The notes under the pieces are model-generated. The model did not search any database and had not been told where the DNA came from. It worked only from the letters and a program-made list of their open reading frames with translations. A DNA stretch of 64,000 nt, from NCBI RefSeq assembly GCF_030863805.1, contig NZ_CP132957.1:1302001-1366000 (forward strand), in the 5' to 3' direction. The translations under genes were made by a program, and so were the position numbers. This stretch comes from Kineothrix sp. MB12-C1. Lineage in GTDB: Bacteria > Bacillota > Clostridia > Lachnospirales > Lachnospiraceae. The stretch's first letter is position 1; each line of letters begins with the position of its first letter. Shown piece by piece: positions 46,494-54,704 of the stretch.

Positions 46494-47309
46494 TTATCCA
46501 ATAATACTAAACTTGTTATATGCCATGTAGTAAATAGCTTCATAAATTTTCTTCTCTACATATATTGCTTGAAATCCATTCTCTTCAAGCAATCCCCCTT
46601 CTATCGATTCTAAAATTCCTTTTCTATATGCCAACTTAACTTCTGTCGATATATTTATTTTTTTTACATTTTCTTTTTTTGTCAATTTTCTAACTTCTTT
46701 GTCTTCAAGCCCACTGCTTCCATGTACAACAAATGGCACATCCGAGATATTGGCCACGTAATCTATTAAACTATAATCCAAATCCGGCTTTCCTTTATAC
46801 ATTCCATGAACAGTTCCAAAAGCGGCGGCAAACATATCTACCTTTGTCTCTCTTAGAAATTTCTTTATTTCATCTCTATCAGTAACATGGTATTCATCTA
46901 CAGTAAGGTCATCTTCCGTTCCTTTTATTTGTCCGACCTCTGCTTCCACCAAGATACCTTCTCTGTGGGCTTTTTCAATTACAATATTTGTCTTTTTAAT
47001 ATTTTCCTCGATATCTGAATCAGAAGCATCTATCATGACAGAATCCCACTTTTTTACAATGGCATCTTCAAGTATTTTCATATCCTTACAATGGTCCAGA
47101 TGCAGCCACACATTAATGCTCTTTTTATCCGCATAACTTTTAATAAAAGCCCTTACTTCCTCCGCATCCATCTGATTATATACTCCCGCTGATGTCTGCA
47201 GAATAACATTTCTCTTTTTCGCAGCCGCCGCATCAATTATGGCTTTTGCAGAATTTATATCCCATATATTAAATGCAAGCATACATTCTGCTAACAAATC
47301 ATTTATCAT
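46494..47309 (-). CDS. Class II fructose-bisphosphate aldolase family protein
   Basis: 271 residues with the zinc-aldolase motifs WLHLDHCKD (zinc His, catalytic Asp), EAEVGQIKGTEDD, AAFGTVHGMYKG and VVHGSSG. It is shorter than standard FBP aldolases and closer to tagatose/ketose-type members, so the natural substrate may be a different phosphorylated keto-sugar. It overlaps the GDPD gene by 11 bases and precedes the kinase by 15. Confidence 0.85.
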   Translation of the reverse strand: MINDLLAECMLAFNIWDINSAKAIIDAAAAKKRNVILQTSAGVYNQMDAEEVRAFIKSYADKKSINVWLHLDHCKDMKILEDAIVKKWDSVMIDASDSDIEENIKKTNIVIEKAHREGILVEAEVGQIKGTEDDLTVDEYHVTDRDEIKKFLRETKVDMFAAAFGTVHGMYKGKPDLDYSLIDYVANISDVPFVVHGSSGLEDKEVRKLTKKENVKKINISTEVKLAYRKGILESIEGGLLEENGFQAIYVEKKIYEAIYYMAYNKFSIIG

Positions 47310-48051
47310 CCCTTATCTCACTTCCCAAATCCGGTTTATTGGTAATAATCCCATTTACCCCCATATCACAGAAGCGACGGATTTCTTTCCCGCCGTTTAC
47401 CGTCCAGATGTTTATTTCTATTTCTCTCTGCCTAAGGGCTTCGAAGGAAGCGTTCCTATCCATAAGGTACCATGCCGGGTGAACTGTATTAACATTATAT
47501 CGCTGAGCATAATCTTCGACATTCATAATACCATCGCAGTAAAGAAATGCGACTCTCGCTGCCGACTCCAGCTCCCGAATCTTCAACATGGAGGCGTGAG
47601 AGAACGAAGAAAATAAAGTATTTTCCAATACATTTTTCTCCTTTACTATCTGTAAAACCTTCTCCTCCATGCCATCATAAGGAAAAACATTGTTTTTCAA
47701 CTCGATATTAAATAGAAATTCTCTCTTATCCTGATTGCATCTTTCCCTTAACTGTTCCAACACCTCTTCTAACAAAGGAATAGCGCTGTCTTCCTGTTCC
47801 GGATGCAACTTATTAAACTTAAATTTTCTTAATTCTTCCAAATCATAGTCCTTAACACATCCCGTACCATCGGAGACTCTGTTAATCCACTCATCATGAG
47901 TAACTACAAGATATCCATCTCGAGTCACCTGTATATCGAACTCAACTCCATCAGCTCCCATATCGTATGCCATGTGGAATGCTTTCATCGTATTCTCTGC
48001 GGCATATTCACTCGCCCCACGATGCCCATATATTTTCGTCTGATATTTCAT
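47299..48051 (-). CDS. Glycerophosphodiester phosphodiesterase
   Basis: 250 residues of the GDPD family. Catalytic and metal residues are visible as H10-R11 (YGHRGASEY), E37 and D39 (GVEFDIQ), and H52 (VVTHDEW). No signal peptide, so cytoplasmic: it would release glycerol-3-phosphate (or another phosphorylated polyol) from a diester. It is translationally coupled on both sides by overlaps. In this operon it could feed the cytidylyltransferase or trim a product. Confidence 0.9.
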   Translation of the reverse strand: MKYQTKIYGHRGASEYAAENTMKAFHMAYDMGADGVEFDIQVTRDGYLVVTHDEWINRVSDGTGCVKDYDLEELRKFKFNKLHPEQEDSAIPLLEEVLEQLRERCNQDKREFLFNIELKNNVFPYDGMEEKVLQIVKEKNVLENTLFSSFSHASMLKIRELESAARVAFLYCDGIMNVEDYAQRYNVNTVHPAWYLMDRNASFEALRQREIEINIWTVNGGKEIRRFCDMGVNGIITNKPDLGSEIRDDK

Positions 48052-49382
48052 CCTCTTGTCTCCAAAAACTTCTCTACGACCCCTGCCATAGCAATCGATT
48101 CCGCTTCCGTGAATTTATAAGACTTTCTTTCCCCATTATGAATCAACGATACAAATTCGCTTAATTCATACCGCAACCCATCTCCTAGGAATTTGGCCGT
48201 ATATTGTTCTTTCTTGGATGGATCCTCGAAACGGACTTCAAAAGATTTCGTCAGCCACCATGGGGATTCCGCCAGAATATACCCCTTCGTCCCTGCAATA
48301 ATAAGCTGACCTTCCGACTTTACCTCTACGCCAGTCTTGGATAATGCCATTCCCTTATCGAAAGAGAACGATGCTTTGGTATACAAATCGATTCCTTTAT
48401 CATCCTTGATACTATCAAAATGTACACTCTTATACTGCGTACCCAACAACTTGAAAATAGGAAGCATAGTGTGATTACCGAATTCCAGAAAACCACCTCC
48501 ATAGCGAGCATCCTTTCTTTCTCTGGAACTCGGATCCGTAATCCTGGTAAAACAAGCCTCTACATCCACAATACTGCCTATGATTCCACTCCGAGCCACC
48601 CCCAGAAGCTGCCCAAATCCCGGACAATACGCCGTCTTAATTGCTTCTAACAATAAGCAATCATTCTTCTTGGCTATGGCAAATAATTCTTTCGCCTGAC
48701 TTTCCGAAAGAGCCATTGGTTTTTCACATAGGACATGTTTCCCACATTCTAATGCAGTCTTTACATATTCAAAGTGTGTTTGGTGAAGAGAAGCTACATA
48801 GATAGCTTCTAACCCCTCCATAAAATCACAGAATTCTCCCCAATAAGCCTGAATGCCAAAACGCCTAGAAAACCGCTCCACGCTCTCCTTATTTGGATTA
48901 TAGGCTCTGATTACTTCGATTCCACTGACATACTTCGCTTCCGGTATGAACCTGGAAGCAATACGTCCGGTACCCACAATACCCATTCTTATAATTGGAT
49001 ATTTCTGCTCTCTTAGTAAGGTACTGGATATTTCTTTCGTCCGCTCCAGGTATACTACTTCACAGAAGTCCTTAATATAGTCAAAAGCTCCTACCCAATC
49101 GGAACCGATTGCGAATATATCAATTCCGTATTTATGTATATCCTCAACCTTCTGTCCCACATGGTCTTCCACAATAATTCGATCTGCAAATCCAGTCTTC
49201 TTCACATTTTCAATTCGATCAATAATAGAATCTACAACATTGAGTTTACCGCGGGATTCGTCATATTGCTCTGTCGTAATTCCTACAATCAAGTAATCAC
49301 CCAGAGCTTTTGCCCTCTCTAATAGCTTATAATGTCCCTCATGGAACAAATCGAAAGAACCATATGTAATCACTTTCCTCAT
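48048..49382 (-). CDS. Cytidylyltransferase / Gfo-Idh-MocA oxidoreductase fusion
   Basis: 444 residues from ATG 49380-49382. Residues about 1-130 are a TagD-like cytidylyltransferase (TYGSFDLFHEGHYKLLERA, and the SSTLLRE motif near residue 120). Residues about 132-444 are an NAD(P)-dependent Gfo/Idh/MocA enzyme (RMGIVGTGRIASRFIPEA, CEKPMALS, with the C-terminal lid). Joining activation of a polyol phosphate by CTP to oxidation or reduction of a sugar is unusual and suggests two steps of one pathway. The earlier GTG at 49388 is less well placed for its ribosome site. Confidence 0.85.
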   Translation of the reverse strand: MRKVITYGSFDLFHEGHYKLLERAKALGDYLIVGITTEQYDESRGKLNVVDSIIDRIENVKKTGFADRIIVEDHVGQKVEDIHKYGIDIFAIGSDWVGAFDYIKDFCEVVYLERTKEISSTLLREQKYPIIRMGIVGTGRIASRFIPEAKYVSGIEVIRAYNPNKESVERFSRRFGIQAYWGEFCDFMEGLEAIYVASLHQTHFEYVKTALECGKHVLCEKPMALSESQAKELFAIAKKNDCLLLEAIKTAYCPGFGQLLGVARSGIIGSIVDVEACFTRITDPSSRERKDARYGGGFLEFGNHTMLPIFKLLGTQYKSVHFDSIKDDKGIDLYTKASFSFDKGMALSKTGVEVKSEGQLIIAGTKGYILAESPWWLTKSFEVRFEDPSKKEQYTAKFLGDGLRYELSEFVSLIHNGERKSYKFTEAESIAMAGVVEKFLETRG

Positions 49383-49384
49383 TC

Positions 49385-50314
49385 TCACTCACCCAATCTC
49401 CCAGCGAAATATTTTCCTATATCCGCAACCATCCTCAGCACACTGTCATGAAGATCCTCCGGAAAGCACTTCAACGCCCCAAAAGTTTCAAAACTGAGCA
49501 CCCCCTTGTATCCTATTTCCTTCAATCCACTAAGATAACCTTTCCAATCGGTACTCACCTCTCCCGCTAATTTTTTCGTAAAGGTGAACGGAAGCTGGTG
49601 CAAGTCATTAAGCCCATCGTTATCATGAATATGTACTGCTTTTATCCTATTTCCTAAGATAAGGATGGTATCTTTCATATTCTTACCCAAAATATTCGCA
49701 TGGCCTATATCAAAACAGAAAGCAAAGATTTCTTCTTCGGCTATCCGATTTAATTCATCAATATACTCGGATGCTTGATAAGGATCTGCACATACTCCTT
49801 CACATATCCTTCCATTGAAGCCATCGTATAAATTCTCCAAGCAAATCTTCACTCCGTATTCCTTAAGCAACGGAATCAGGCTTTGGAAAAATTCTATATT
49901 CCTTTTATATTCTTCCTCTCTGTCCAACGGATATGCTAATTTAAAAGGATGGACAATTAAATATGGGGCATGAAGCGCCGCACAGATTGCAACACTTTTC
50001 TCAGCCACCATATGTAAATAATCCTTATCTTCCTCTTTACCATAAATATATAATGGATATGGGGCATGTACCTGTGAAAATTCTAGTTCTGCCTTTACCG
50101 CCATATAATAATATTCCGAGAAAAAATTACATAACTCCTCGACAGAACGATCGAAGAAATGGTTTATTTCTCCCCCATAAATAAGATAATTAGGTAAAAA
50201 GCGATCCAAATTAAAATCTATACAGTCAAAACCTGCTGCCTTTATTCTATGAAAATCTCCCTCTTTCGGAATATCTCCAAGCAAAAGACGCGATTGAATT
50301 CCTATCTTCATCAT
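49385..50314 (-). CDS. Xylose-isomerase-like TIM-barrel protein
   Basis: 309 residues of the AP-endonuclease-2 / sugar-phosphate isomerase superfamily. Metal-binding residues are in LENLYDG (Glu), FCFDIGHANI (Asp, His), VHIHDNDG and LSFETFG (Glu). This family isomerises or epimerises small sugars and inositols. It is a paralogue of the next upstream gene. AGGAG precedes the ATG. Confidence 0.82.
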   Translation of the reverse strand: MMKIGIQSRLLLGDIPKEGDFHRIKAAGFDCIDFNLDRFLPNYLIYGGEINHFFDRSVEELCNFFSEYYYMAVKAELEFSQVHAPYPLYIYGKEEDKDYLHMVAEKSVAICAALHAPYLIVHPFKLAYPLDREEEYKRNIEFFQSLIPLLKEYGVKICLENLYDGFNGRICEGVCADPYQASEYIDELNRIAEEEIFAFCFDIGHANILGKNMKDTILILGNRIKAVHIHDNDGLNDLHQLPFTFTKKLAGEVSTDWKGYLSGLKEIGYKGVLSFETFGALKCFPEDLHDSVLRMVADIGKYFAGRLGE

Positions 50315-50355
50315 AAATAAGCTCTCCTATCTATTTTCGGGACTTTCTTCTATAA

Positions 50356-51555
50356 TTAAAGCGGCCGACCGGTCATCCGGAGAATCTCTTCCGTCAACTC
50401 ATATTGACATATGCCCATATCTTCTAATTGCTGTATTACATCCTCATAGTACCCATTGCATAAAATTACAATTCGTTCTTCTTCTGGCAGATTTAGAATA
50501 TCTTGAGGATTACGAATATCAAATCCCAATTTATTTCTCCCCCATAGAGAAGGATTATTATCCACAACAAAATAAGGTGGATTCTTTTCACCGAACTCTT
50601 TCATGTATACATCAAACATTTTTCCTGTTCCAAATAAGATTTTCTTCTTATTTCCCATTTGCTCTAATATTTCTTCAAAACAAATAATTCTAGAAAAATT
50701 AGTACCTACACTCTGAAGAAAACTAAGCACTGCTTCCTGCAGAACTCCCGGAACACCTGAAAAACAACCATAGGTTTCAAAACTAAGCACTCCTTTATAT
50801 GAGATTTCCCGAAGTCCCGTTAAAAATCCGCCCCAATCGGTAGTGGAAAGCCCAAGCCGAGAAAAAGTATGGGGAAGTTGATGAGAATCGGTAACTCCAT
50901 CGTTATCATGAATATGCAACACTTTTAAATGGGTTCCAAGCACTTTTACCTCTTCCTTGAGGTTCTTACCAAGCACATTGGCATGTCCTACATCAAAGCA
51001 TGCTCCAAAGCACTCCTGCCTAGCCGCTTTATTCAATTGATTAATGTAACCCACCATCTCTCTTGCTTGAGAACATGCTCCTTCCCATAATCTTCCATCC
51101 TTTTTACTGGGCATATTCTCAATGCAGATTATTATGTTCTGGCGTATAGCCTCTTCGGCCAAAGCTCCGAAGTACTCTAAATTAATTCTTCTTTCCTCCG
51201 CTTTTCCAAGTTCAAAAGCCAATTCAAAGGGGTGTATTACAAGATAACGACTCCCGAGCAGGCGACAAATTGCAATACTTTTCTTCATTTCCTCCAGAAT
51301 ATATGTCATTCGCTCAGGCTGTTCAGGCTTATATTTAAATAAAGGGGCATGAATTTGCTCAAATCTTAATCCATACCTCGCCGCACACTCCCTATGCCTT
51401 TTAAAATACGCAACCTCTATCCTCTCCATCTCATCTTTCGGAGTCATAATATTATAATCTATACAGCTTATTCCGGCTTGCATAATCTTCTTATATCCAT
51501 CTTCCAGTACATTTTCTCTAATGATTCCTCTTGATTGTATACCAATTTCCAACAT
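50356..51555 (-). CDS. Xylose-isomerase-like TIM barrel with C-terminal Rossmann domain
   Basis: 399 residues. Residues 1-285 match the same isomerase fold as the next gene (CIENMPS, ACFDVGHANVLGK, LHIHDNDG, LSFETYG). Residues about 295-395 carry the add-on domain (KKKILFGTGKMFDVYM then DNNPSLWGRNKLGFDI), found in six other proteins of the locus. It is the first gene of the operon, 34 bases after the leader peptide frame. GGAGG lies ten bases before the ATG. Confidence 0.8.
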   Translation of the reverse strand: MLEIGIQSRGIIRENVLEDGYKKIMQAGISCIDYNIMTPKDEMERIEVAYFKRHRECAARYGLRFEQIHAPLFKYKPEQPERMTYILEEMKKSIAICRLLGSRYLVIHPFELAFELGKAEERRINLEYFGALAEEAIRQNIIICIENMPSKKDGRLWEGACSQAREMVGYINQLNKAARQECFGACFDVGHANVLGKNLKEEVKVLGTHLKVLHIHDNDGVTDSHQLPHTFSRLGLSTTDWGGFLTGLREISYKGVLSFETYGCFSGVPGVLQEAVLSFLQSVGTNFSRIICFEEILEQMGNKKKILFGTGKMFDVYMKEFGEKNPPYFVVDNNPSLWGRNKLGFDIRNPQDILNLPEEERIVILCNGYYEDVIQQLEDMGICQYELTEEILRMTGRPL

Positions 51556-51588
51556 TTCTTAAGTACCTCCATCTTCCAGTACAATGCT

Positions 51589-51675
51589 TTATAGATAAAA
51601 AGGGAACATCAAATCCGATGCCCCATTCCGCTTTCCCATTTTCACGGCTCCTTCCGTAAAATCATCTGCCTCCAT
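51589..51675 (-). promoter_or_regulatory. Structured leader with possible leader peptide
   Basis: A frame of 28 codons (ATG 51673-51675) or 16 codons (ATG 51637-51639) ends at TAA 51589-51591. The short version, MGKRNGASDLMFPFYL, has AAGGAG eight bases before its ATG. That AAGGAG lies in the loop of a hairpin TTTTACGG / CCGTGAAAA (51639-51661). Over its last codons the RNA can form GGGGCATC...GATGTTCC followed by CTTTTT (51596-51624), a terminator-like structure. This resembles an attenuator, with translation of the leader and the fate of the hairpin linked. Inference from sequence only. Confidence 0.45.
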
Positions 51676-51691
51676 GCATCCTCTTATTCTA

Positions 51692-51720
51692 CTATTATAT
51701 ATATCGACAACATTTGTAAA
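51692..51720 (-). promoter_or_regulatory. Possible promoter for the glycopolymer operon
   Basis: TTTACA (51715-51720) with TAATAG at a 17-base spacing, or TATAAT (51694-51699) at 15 bases. Neither fits perfectly, so it is a candidate only. Together with 51833-51841 it makes this a divergent promoter region. Confidence 0.35.
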
Positions 51721-51832
51721 ATAATAAGTTTATATCACAATATTATTCCGCCCAGCATATTCTTCTTTCTTACTTTTCTTCATACATAGTCACTGTATCA
51801 AATATGCTCCTCTTTCATATTTCGATTTTTCA

Positions 51833-51841
51833 TGCTATACT
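51833..51841 (+). promoter_or_regulatory. Possible extended -10 promoter for the TPR-glycosyltransferase
   Basis: TGCTATACT is an extended -10 (TGn plus TATACT). No good -35 is present at the usual distance. About 80 bases before the start codon. Confidence 0.4.
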
Positions 51842-51920
51842 ACATCAATAACTTCTATAATTATTATAAAGATTATAAAGCAAAACATGAGCTTTGTGAA
51901 GATAAGCAAGGGAGGGATAT

Positions 51921-52994
51921 ATGTTTCCAATATCTGTATGTATCATTGCCAGAAATGAAGAAAAATACATCGGCGAATGCTTAAGCCGCCTCAGCAAATA
52001 CGACTGGGAAATTGTAGTTGTAGATACTGGTTCTACCGATCAAACATGTGATATCGCTCTTACCTATACCCCGCAAGTCTTCCACTTTGATTGGTGCGGC
52101 GATTTCAGCATGGCTAGAAATTACTCCATTTCTAAAGCCCATAACGATTACATATTGGTAGTGGATTGTGACGAATATCTGGAAGATTTTCCTGTTACAG
52201 AAGAAGTCATTTACAATCTAACTCACTTAATTTCCCCAAATCAGATTGGTATGATTGATATCACAAATATTTATTCCTCTGACATCTCGGGCGACAATTC
52301 CTTCGAGATAATACATGAGCATATTGCCCGTTTCTTCCATAGACAATACACTCGTTACCAAGGCTCAATACATGAACAGCTTGTTTCCAAAGAAGGAAAA
52401 AAACTATCTTTTGTCCACTTACCCATTTGCTTTCATCATATTGGATATAGTACACATAACATTAGAGAAAAAAAGGCAGAGCGAAATATTTCTATGCTTA
52501 AACAGTTCTTAAAAAATGAGACAGCTAATCCTTATCTATATTTTCAATTGGGACAATCTTACTTTGGGATTTCAAATTATGAAACTGCACTTTTCTACTT
52601 CGAAAGAGCATTATCAATAGCAATCAGCGAACAGGAGGATTATGCTCAGACGCTTGTTGAATCATATGGATATTGTCTGTTATACCTGAAACAATATAAA
52701 ACAGCTTTGCAATTAGAAGGAATCTATGATATTTTTTCCAGACGTGCAGATTTCGTATTTCTGATGGGATTAGTTTATATGAATAATGCTATGTTTGAAC
52801 AAGCTATCGATGCCTTCCTTCATGCTACTTCCATATCAAACTATGCGGTGGAGGGAGTCAACAGTTATAAGGCATTCTATAATATCGGAGTCATCTATGA
52901 ATGCATGGGCAACACTTCAAAAGCATTGGAATATTACGGAAAGTGTTCTGATTATCTGCCTTCCTTGCAGAGACTTGAAACGCTCACCCTTTAG
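51921..52994 (+). CDS. GT2 glycosyltransferase with TPR repeats
   Basis: 357 residues. The N-terminal 215 or so residues are a GT-A domain of the short, SunS-like type (SVCIIARNEEKYIGECL, VVVDTGSTDQT, VVDCDEYLED with the DxD). From about 215 to 350 there are tetratricopeptide repeats (YFQLGQSYFGISNYETALFYFERAL and AFYNIGVIYECMGNTSKALEYYGKC). This arrangement is typical of enzymes that glycosylate proteins, including flagellins, with TPRs recognising the acceptor. It is the only plus-strand gene of the region and converges with the next gene, overlapping it by 11 bases at the ends. Confidence 0.85.
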   Translation: MFPISVCIIARNEEKYIGECLSRLSKYDWEIVVVDTGSTDQTCDIALTYTPQVFHFDWCGDFSMARNYSISKAHNDYILVVDCDEYLEDFPVTEEVIYNLTHLISPNQIGMIDITNIYSSDISGDNSFEIIHEHIARFFHRQYTRYQGSIHEQLVSKEGKKLSFVHLPICFHHIGYSTHNIREKKAERNISMLKQFLKNETANPYLYFQLGQSYFGISNYETALFYFERALSIAISEQEDYAQTLVESYGYCLLYLKQYKTALQLEGIYDIFSRRADFVFLMGLVYMNNAMFEQAIDAFLHATSISNYAVEGVNSYKAFYNIGVIYECMGNTSKALEYYGKCSDYLPSLQRLETLTL

Positions 52995-53667
52995 TAATTG
53001 TCACCTGCATATCTTCTGTATATTCTTCCAAAAATCTCCGTCTATACTTATCATGATTCCATAAGTTAGTAATTTCTTTATCATCATGGATATACCACGG
53101 TTCTTTTTGCAAGGGAACTACTACAGAATATTTTCTTCGTTTCATCTCAAAACATTGAGAAATATCATAGTAATCCCATCCATCAAACAAGTCTTCTCTC
53201 CATGGGACATCATACTGAGTGACCATAAGAAGTCCATCTACCGCTTCTACTTCCCAATATCCATCCTCCATTACGCTGTATCTATAATTTTCAACCGGAA
53301 CCTCTTCACTTCCAAAAGCAACCCTCTCTCCATACCACATAACAGCATCAGCAGGCAAAACAAGGCTACCTACTAATCCAATCAACCCTATCTTATTATC
53401 CTCCTTGAAAATATTCATTATATCCATTATAAAATATTTATTTCTAATAAATACATCCTGATGCATATACACTTTATATTTTGCATCGCTGCTTTGCATT
53501 CCCTCATTATATCCTGCAGTCATTGATGACGCTTCTCTTATTTCAATAAGTTCAATTTCAATATCTTCCGGCTTTATCAATCGCTGTATATACCGTACAC
53601 ACTCAGAAAAGAAGAATTCATCATTAGAGCATATAATAAAACTAATTTTCTTTTCATTCATTTCCAT
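52984..53667 (-). CDS. GT2-like transferase (Glyco_tranf_2_5 type)
   Basis: 227 residues with KISFIICSNDEFFFSE at the start, SSMTAGYNEGM, and VYMHQDVFI, which fit the small GT-A proteins annotated as Glyco_tranf_2_5. The second metal-binding residue is unusual (HQD rather than DxD). AGGAG precedes the ATG, which overlaps the previous gene's end by 14 bases. Substrate unknown. Confidence 0.75.
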   Translation of the reverse strand: MEMNEKKISFIICSNDEFFFSECVRYIQRLIKPEDIEIELIEIREASSMTAGYNEGMQSSDAKYKVYMHQDVFIRNKYFIMDIMNIFKEDNKIGLIGLVGSLVLPADAVMWYGERVAFGSEEVPVENYRYSVMEDGYWEVEAVDGLLMVTQYDVPWREDLFDGWDYYDISQCFEMKRRKYSVVVPLQKEPWYIHDDKEITNLWNHDKYRRRFLEEYTEDMQVTITKG

Positions 53668-54700
53668 ATTGTCTCCTCAATTCCTGTAATCTTTTATTTA
53701 CCTTCGATTTATCAAATATCCTCGCTTCTTTTATGATATATTCTAAGGCAGTTTCAGATAGCCTTTCCTGCGCGATATAGCATAAAATTTCTTTTTCCTC
53801 TCCTAAATCTATATCATATTCAATTCTTCGAAGATAGAAGACCGTCTGTAAATAAGTATGACAAATTTCTTCCAAACTATCATATTGAAGAATGCTCGAT
53901 ATTCCAACTCCATTATTCTTTGACATTTCCTCAATTGATATATTTAGGAAAATAAGTAAACAGGTAAATTCCCAACAAGATGCATGCAATTCTCCAGAAT
54001 AGTTGCGATTATACCACATAATAATTTCCAAAAGTATATTTATATCTTTATCTTTAAGCAGACGATTAATATAATCTATTAACTTTCCCTTAAGAAAAAA
54101 CGTAGCTTCTTTTTCTTCTTTCATCAAATAATATATCTCATCTGTTGTAGTACTCTTTATATTCCTATAATCTTTGAAGCAACTATTTATCTCTTGAATC
54201 CAACAGCGATTGTCATTTCGTTTTCTTACGGCCTCTAACCGCTGCATCGCATCAAATACATCCAATTCACCTTCCTTAAACAACACAGAAAACATAAACT
54301 GAATATAATATCCGTAATTCCTGATATCTTCTACTTCTCCCAGAGGAAGAAAAAAAATACGCTTGCATCCCCGCGCTACAAAGTCTTTATATAATGCATT
54401 ATCATTCAAAAATATATAATTTGTATATTCTCCAATATTTCTTAGATCATCTAATAAAAGAAAAGCATTATAAACCCACGACACATACTTAGTAGATATT
54501 TTTTTACATACTCCAGCTACTAATGATATGTAATTTACTGTAAAAACAAAGTGGTATGTCTTCTCTCTCAAAGTTCTTCCCAGCTTCTCTTCATCCCCAT
54601 CCCAAGAATATATAACGATGTTACAATCTGACAGCTTTAACTGATTCAACACCTGTCTTTCTTCTGGGAAATCACCTTTTAAAAATAATACTTCCAACAT
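53654..54700 (-). CDS. CgeB N-terminal-like protein lacking the transferase half
   Basis: 348 residues from ATG 54698-54700 (MLEVLFLKGDFPEERQ); GGGAG lies eight bases before it, in the end of the previous gene. Residues 1-120 resemble the DUF3880/CgeB N-terminal domain of the genes at 58450 and 59633 (FVFTVNYISLVAGVCKKI, KYVSWVYNAF). Instead of a GT-B C-terminal half, the rest is helical and unrelated to anything I recognise. It may be a degenerate or regulatory relative. Confidence 0.6.
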   Translation of the reverse strand: MLEVLFLKGDFPEERQVLNQLKLSDCNIVIYSWDGDEEKLGRTLREKTYHFVFTVNYISLVAGVCKKISTKYVSWVYNAFLLLDDLRNIGEYTNYIFLNDNALYKDFVARGCKRIFFLPLGEVEDIRNYGYYIQFMFSVLFKEGELDVFDAMQRLEAVRKRNDNRCWIQEINSCFKDYRNIKSTTTDEIYYLMKEEKEATFFLKGKLIDYINRLLKDKDINILLEIIMWYNRNYSGELHASCWEFTCLLIFLNISIEEMSKNNGVGISSILQYDSLEEICHTYLQTVFYLRRIEYDIDLGEEKEILCYIAQERLSETALEYIIKEARIFDKSKVNKRLQELRRQYGNE

Positions 54701-54704
54701 CCTG

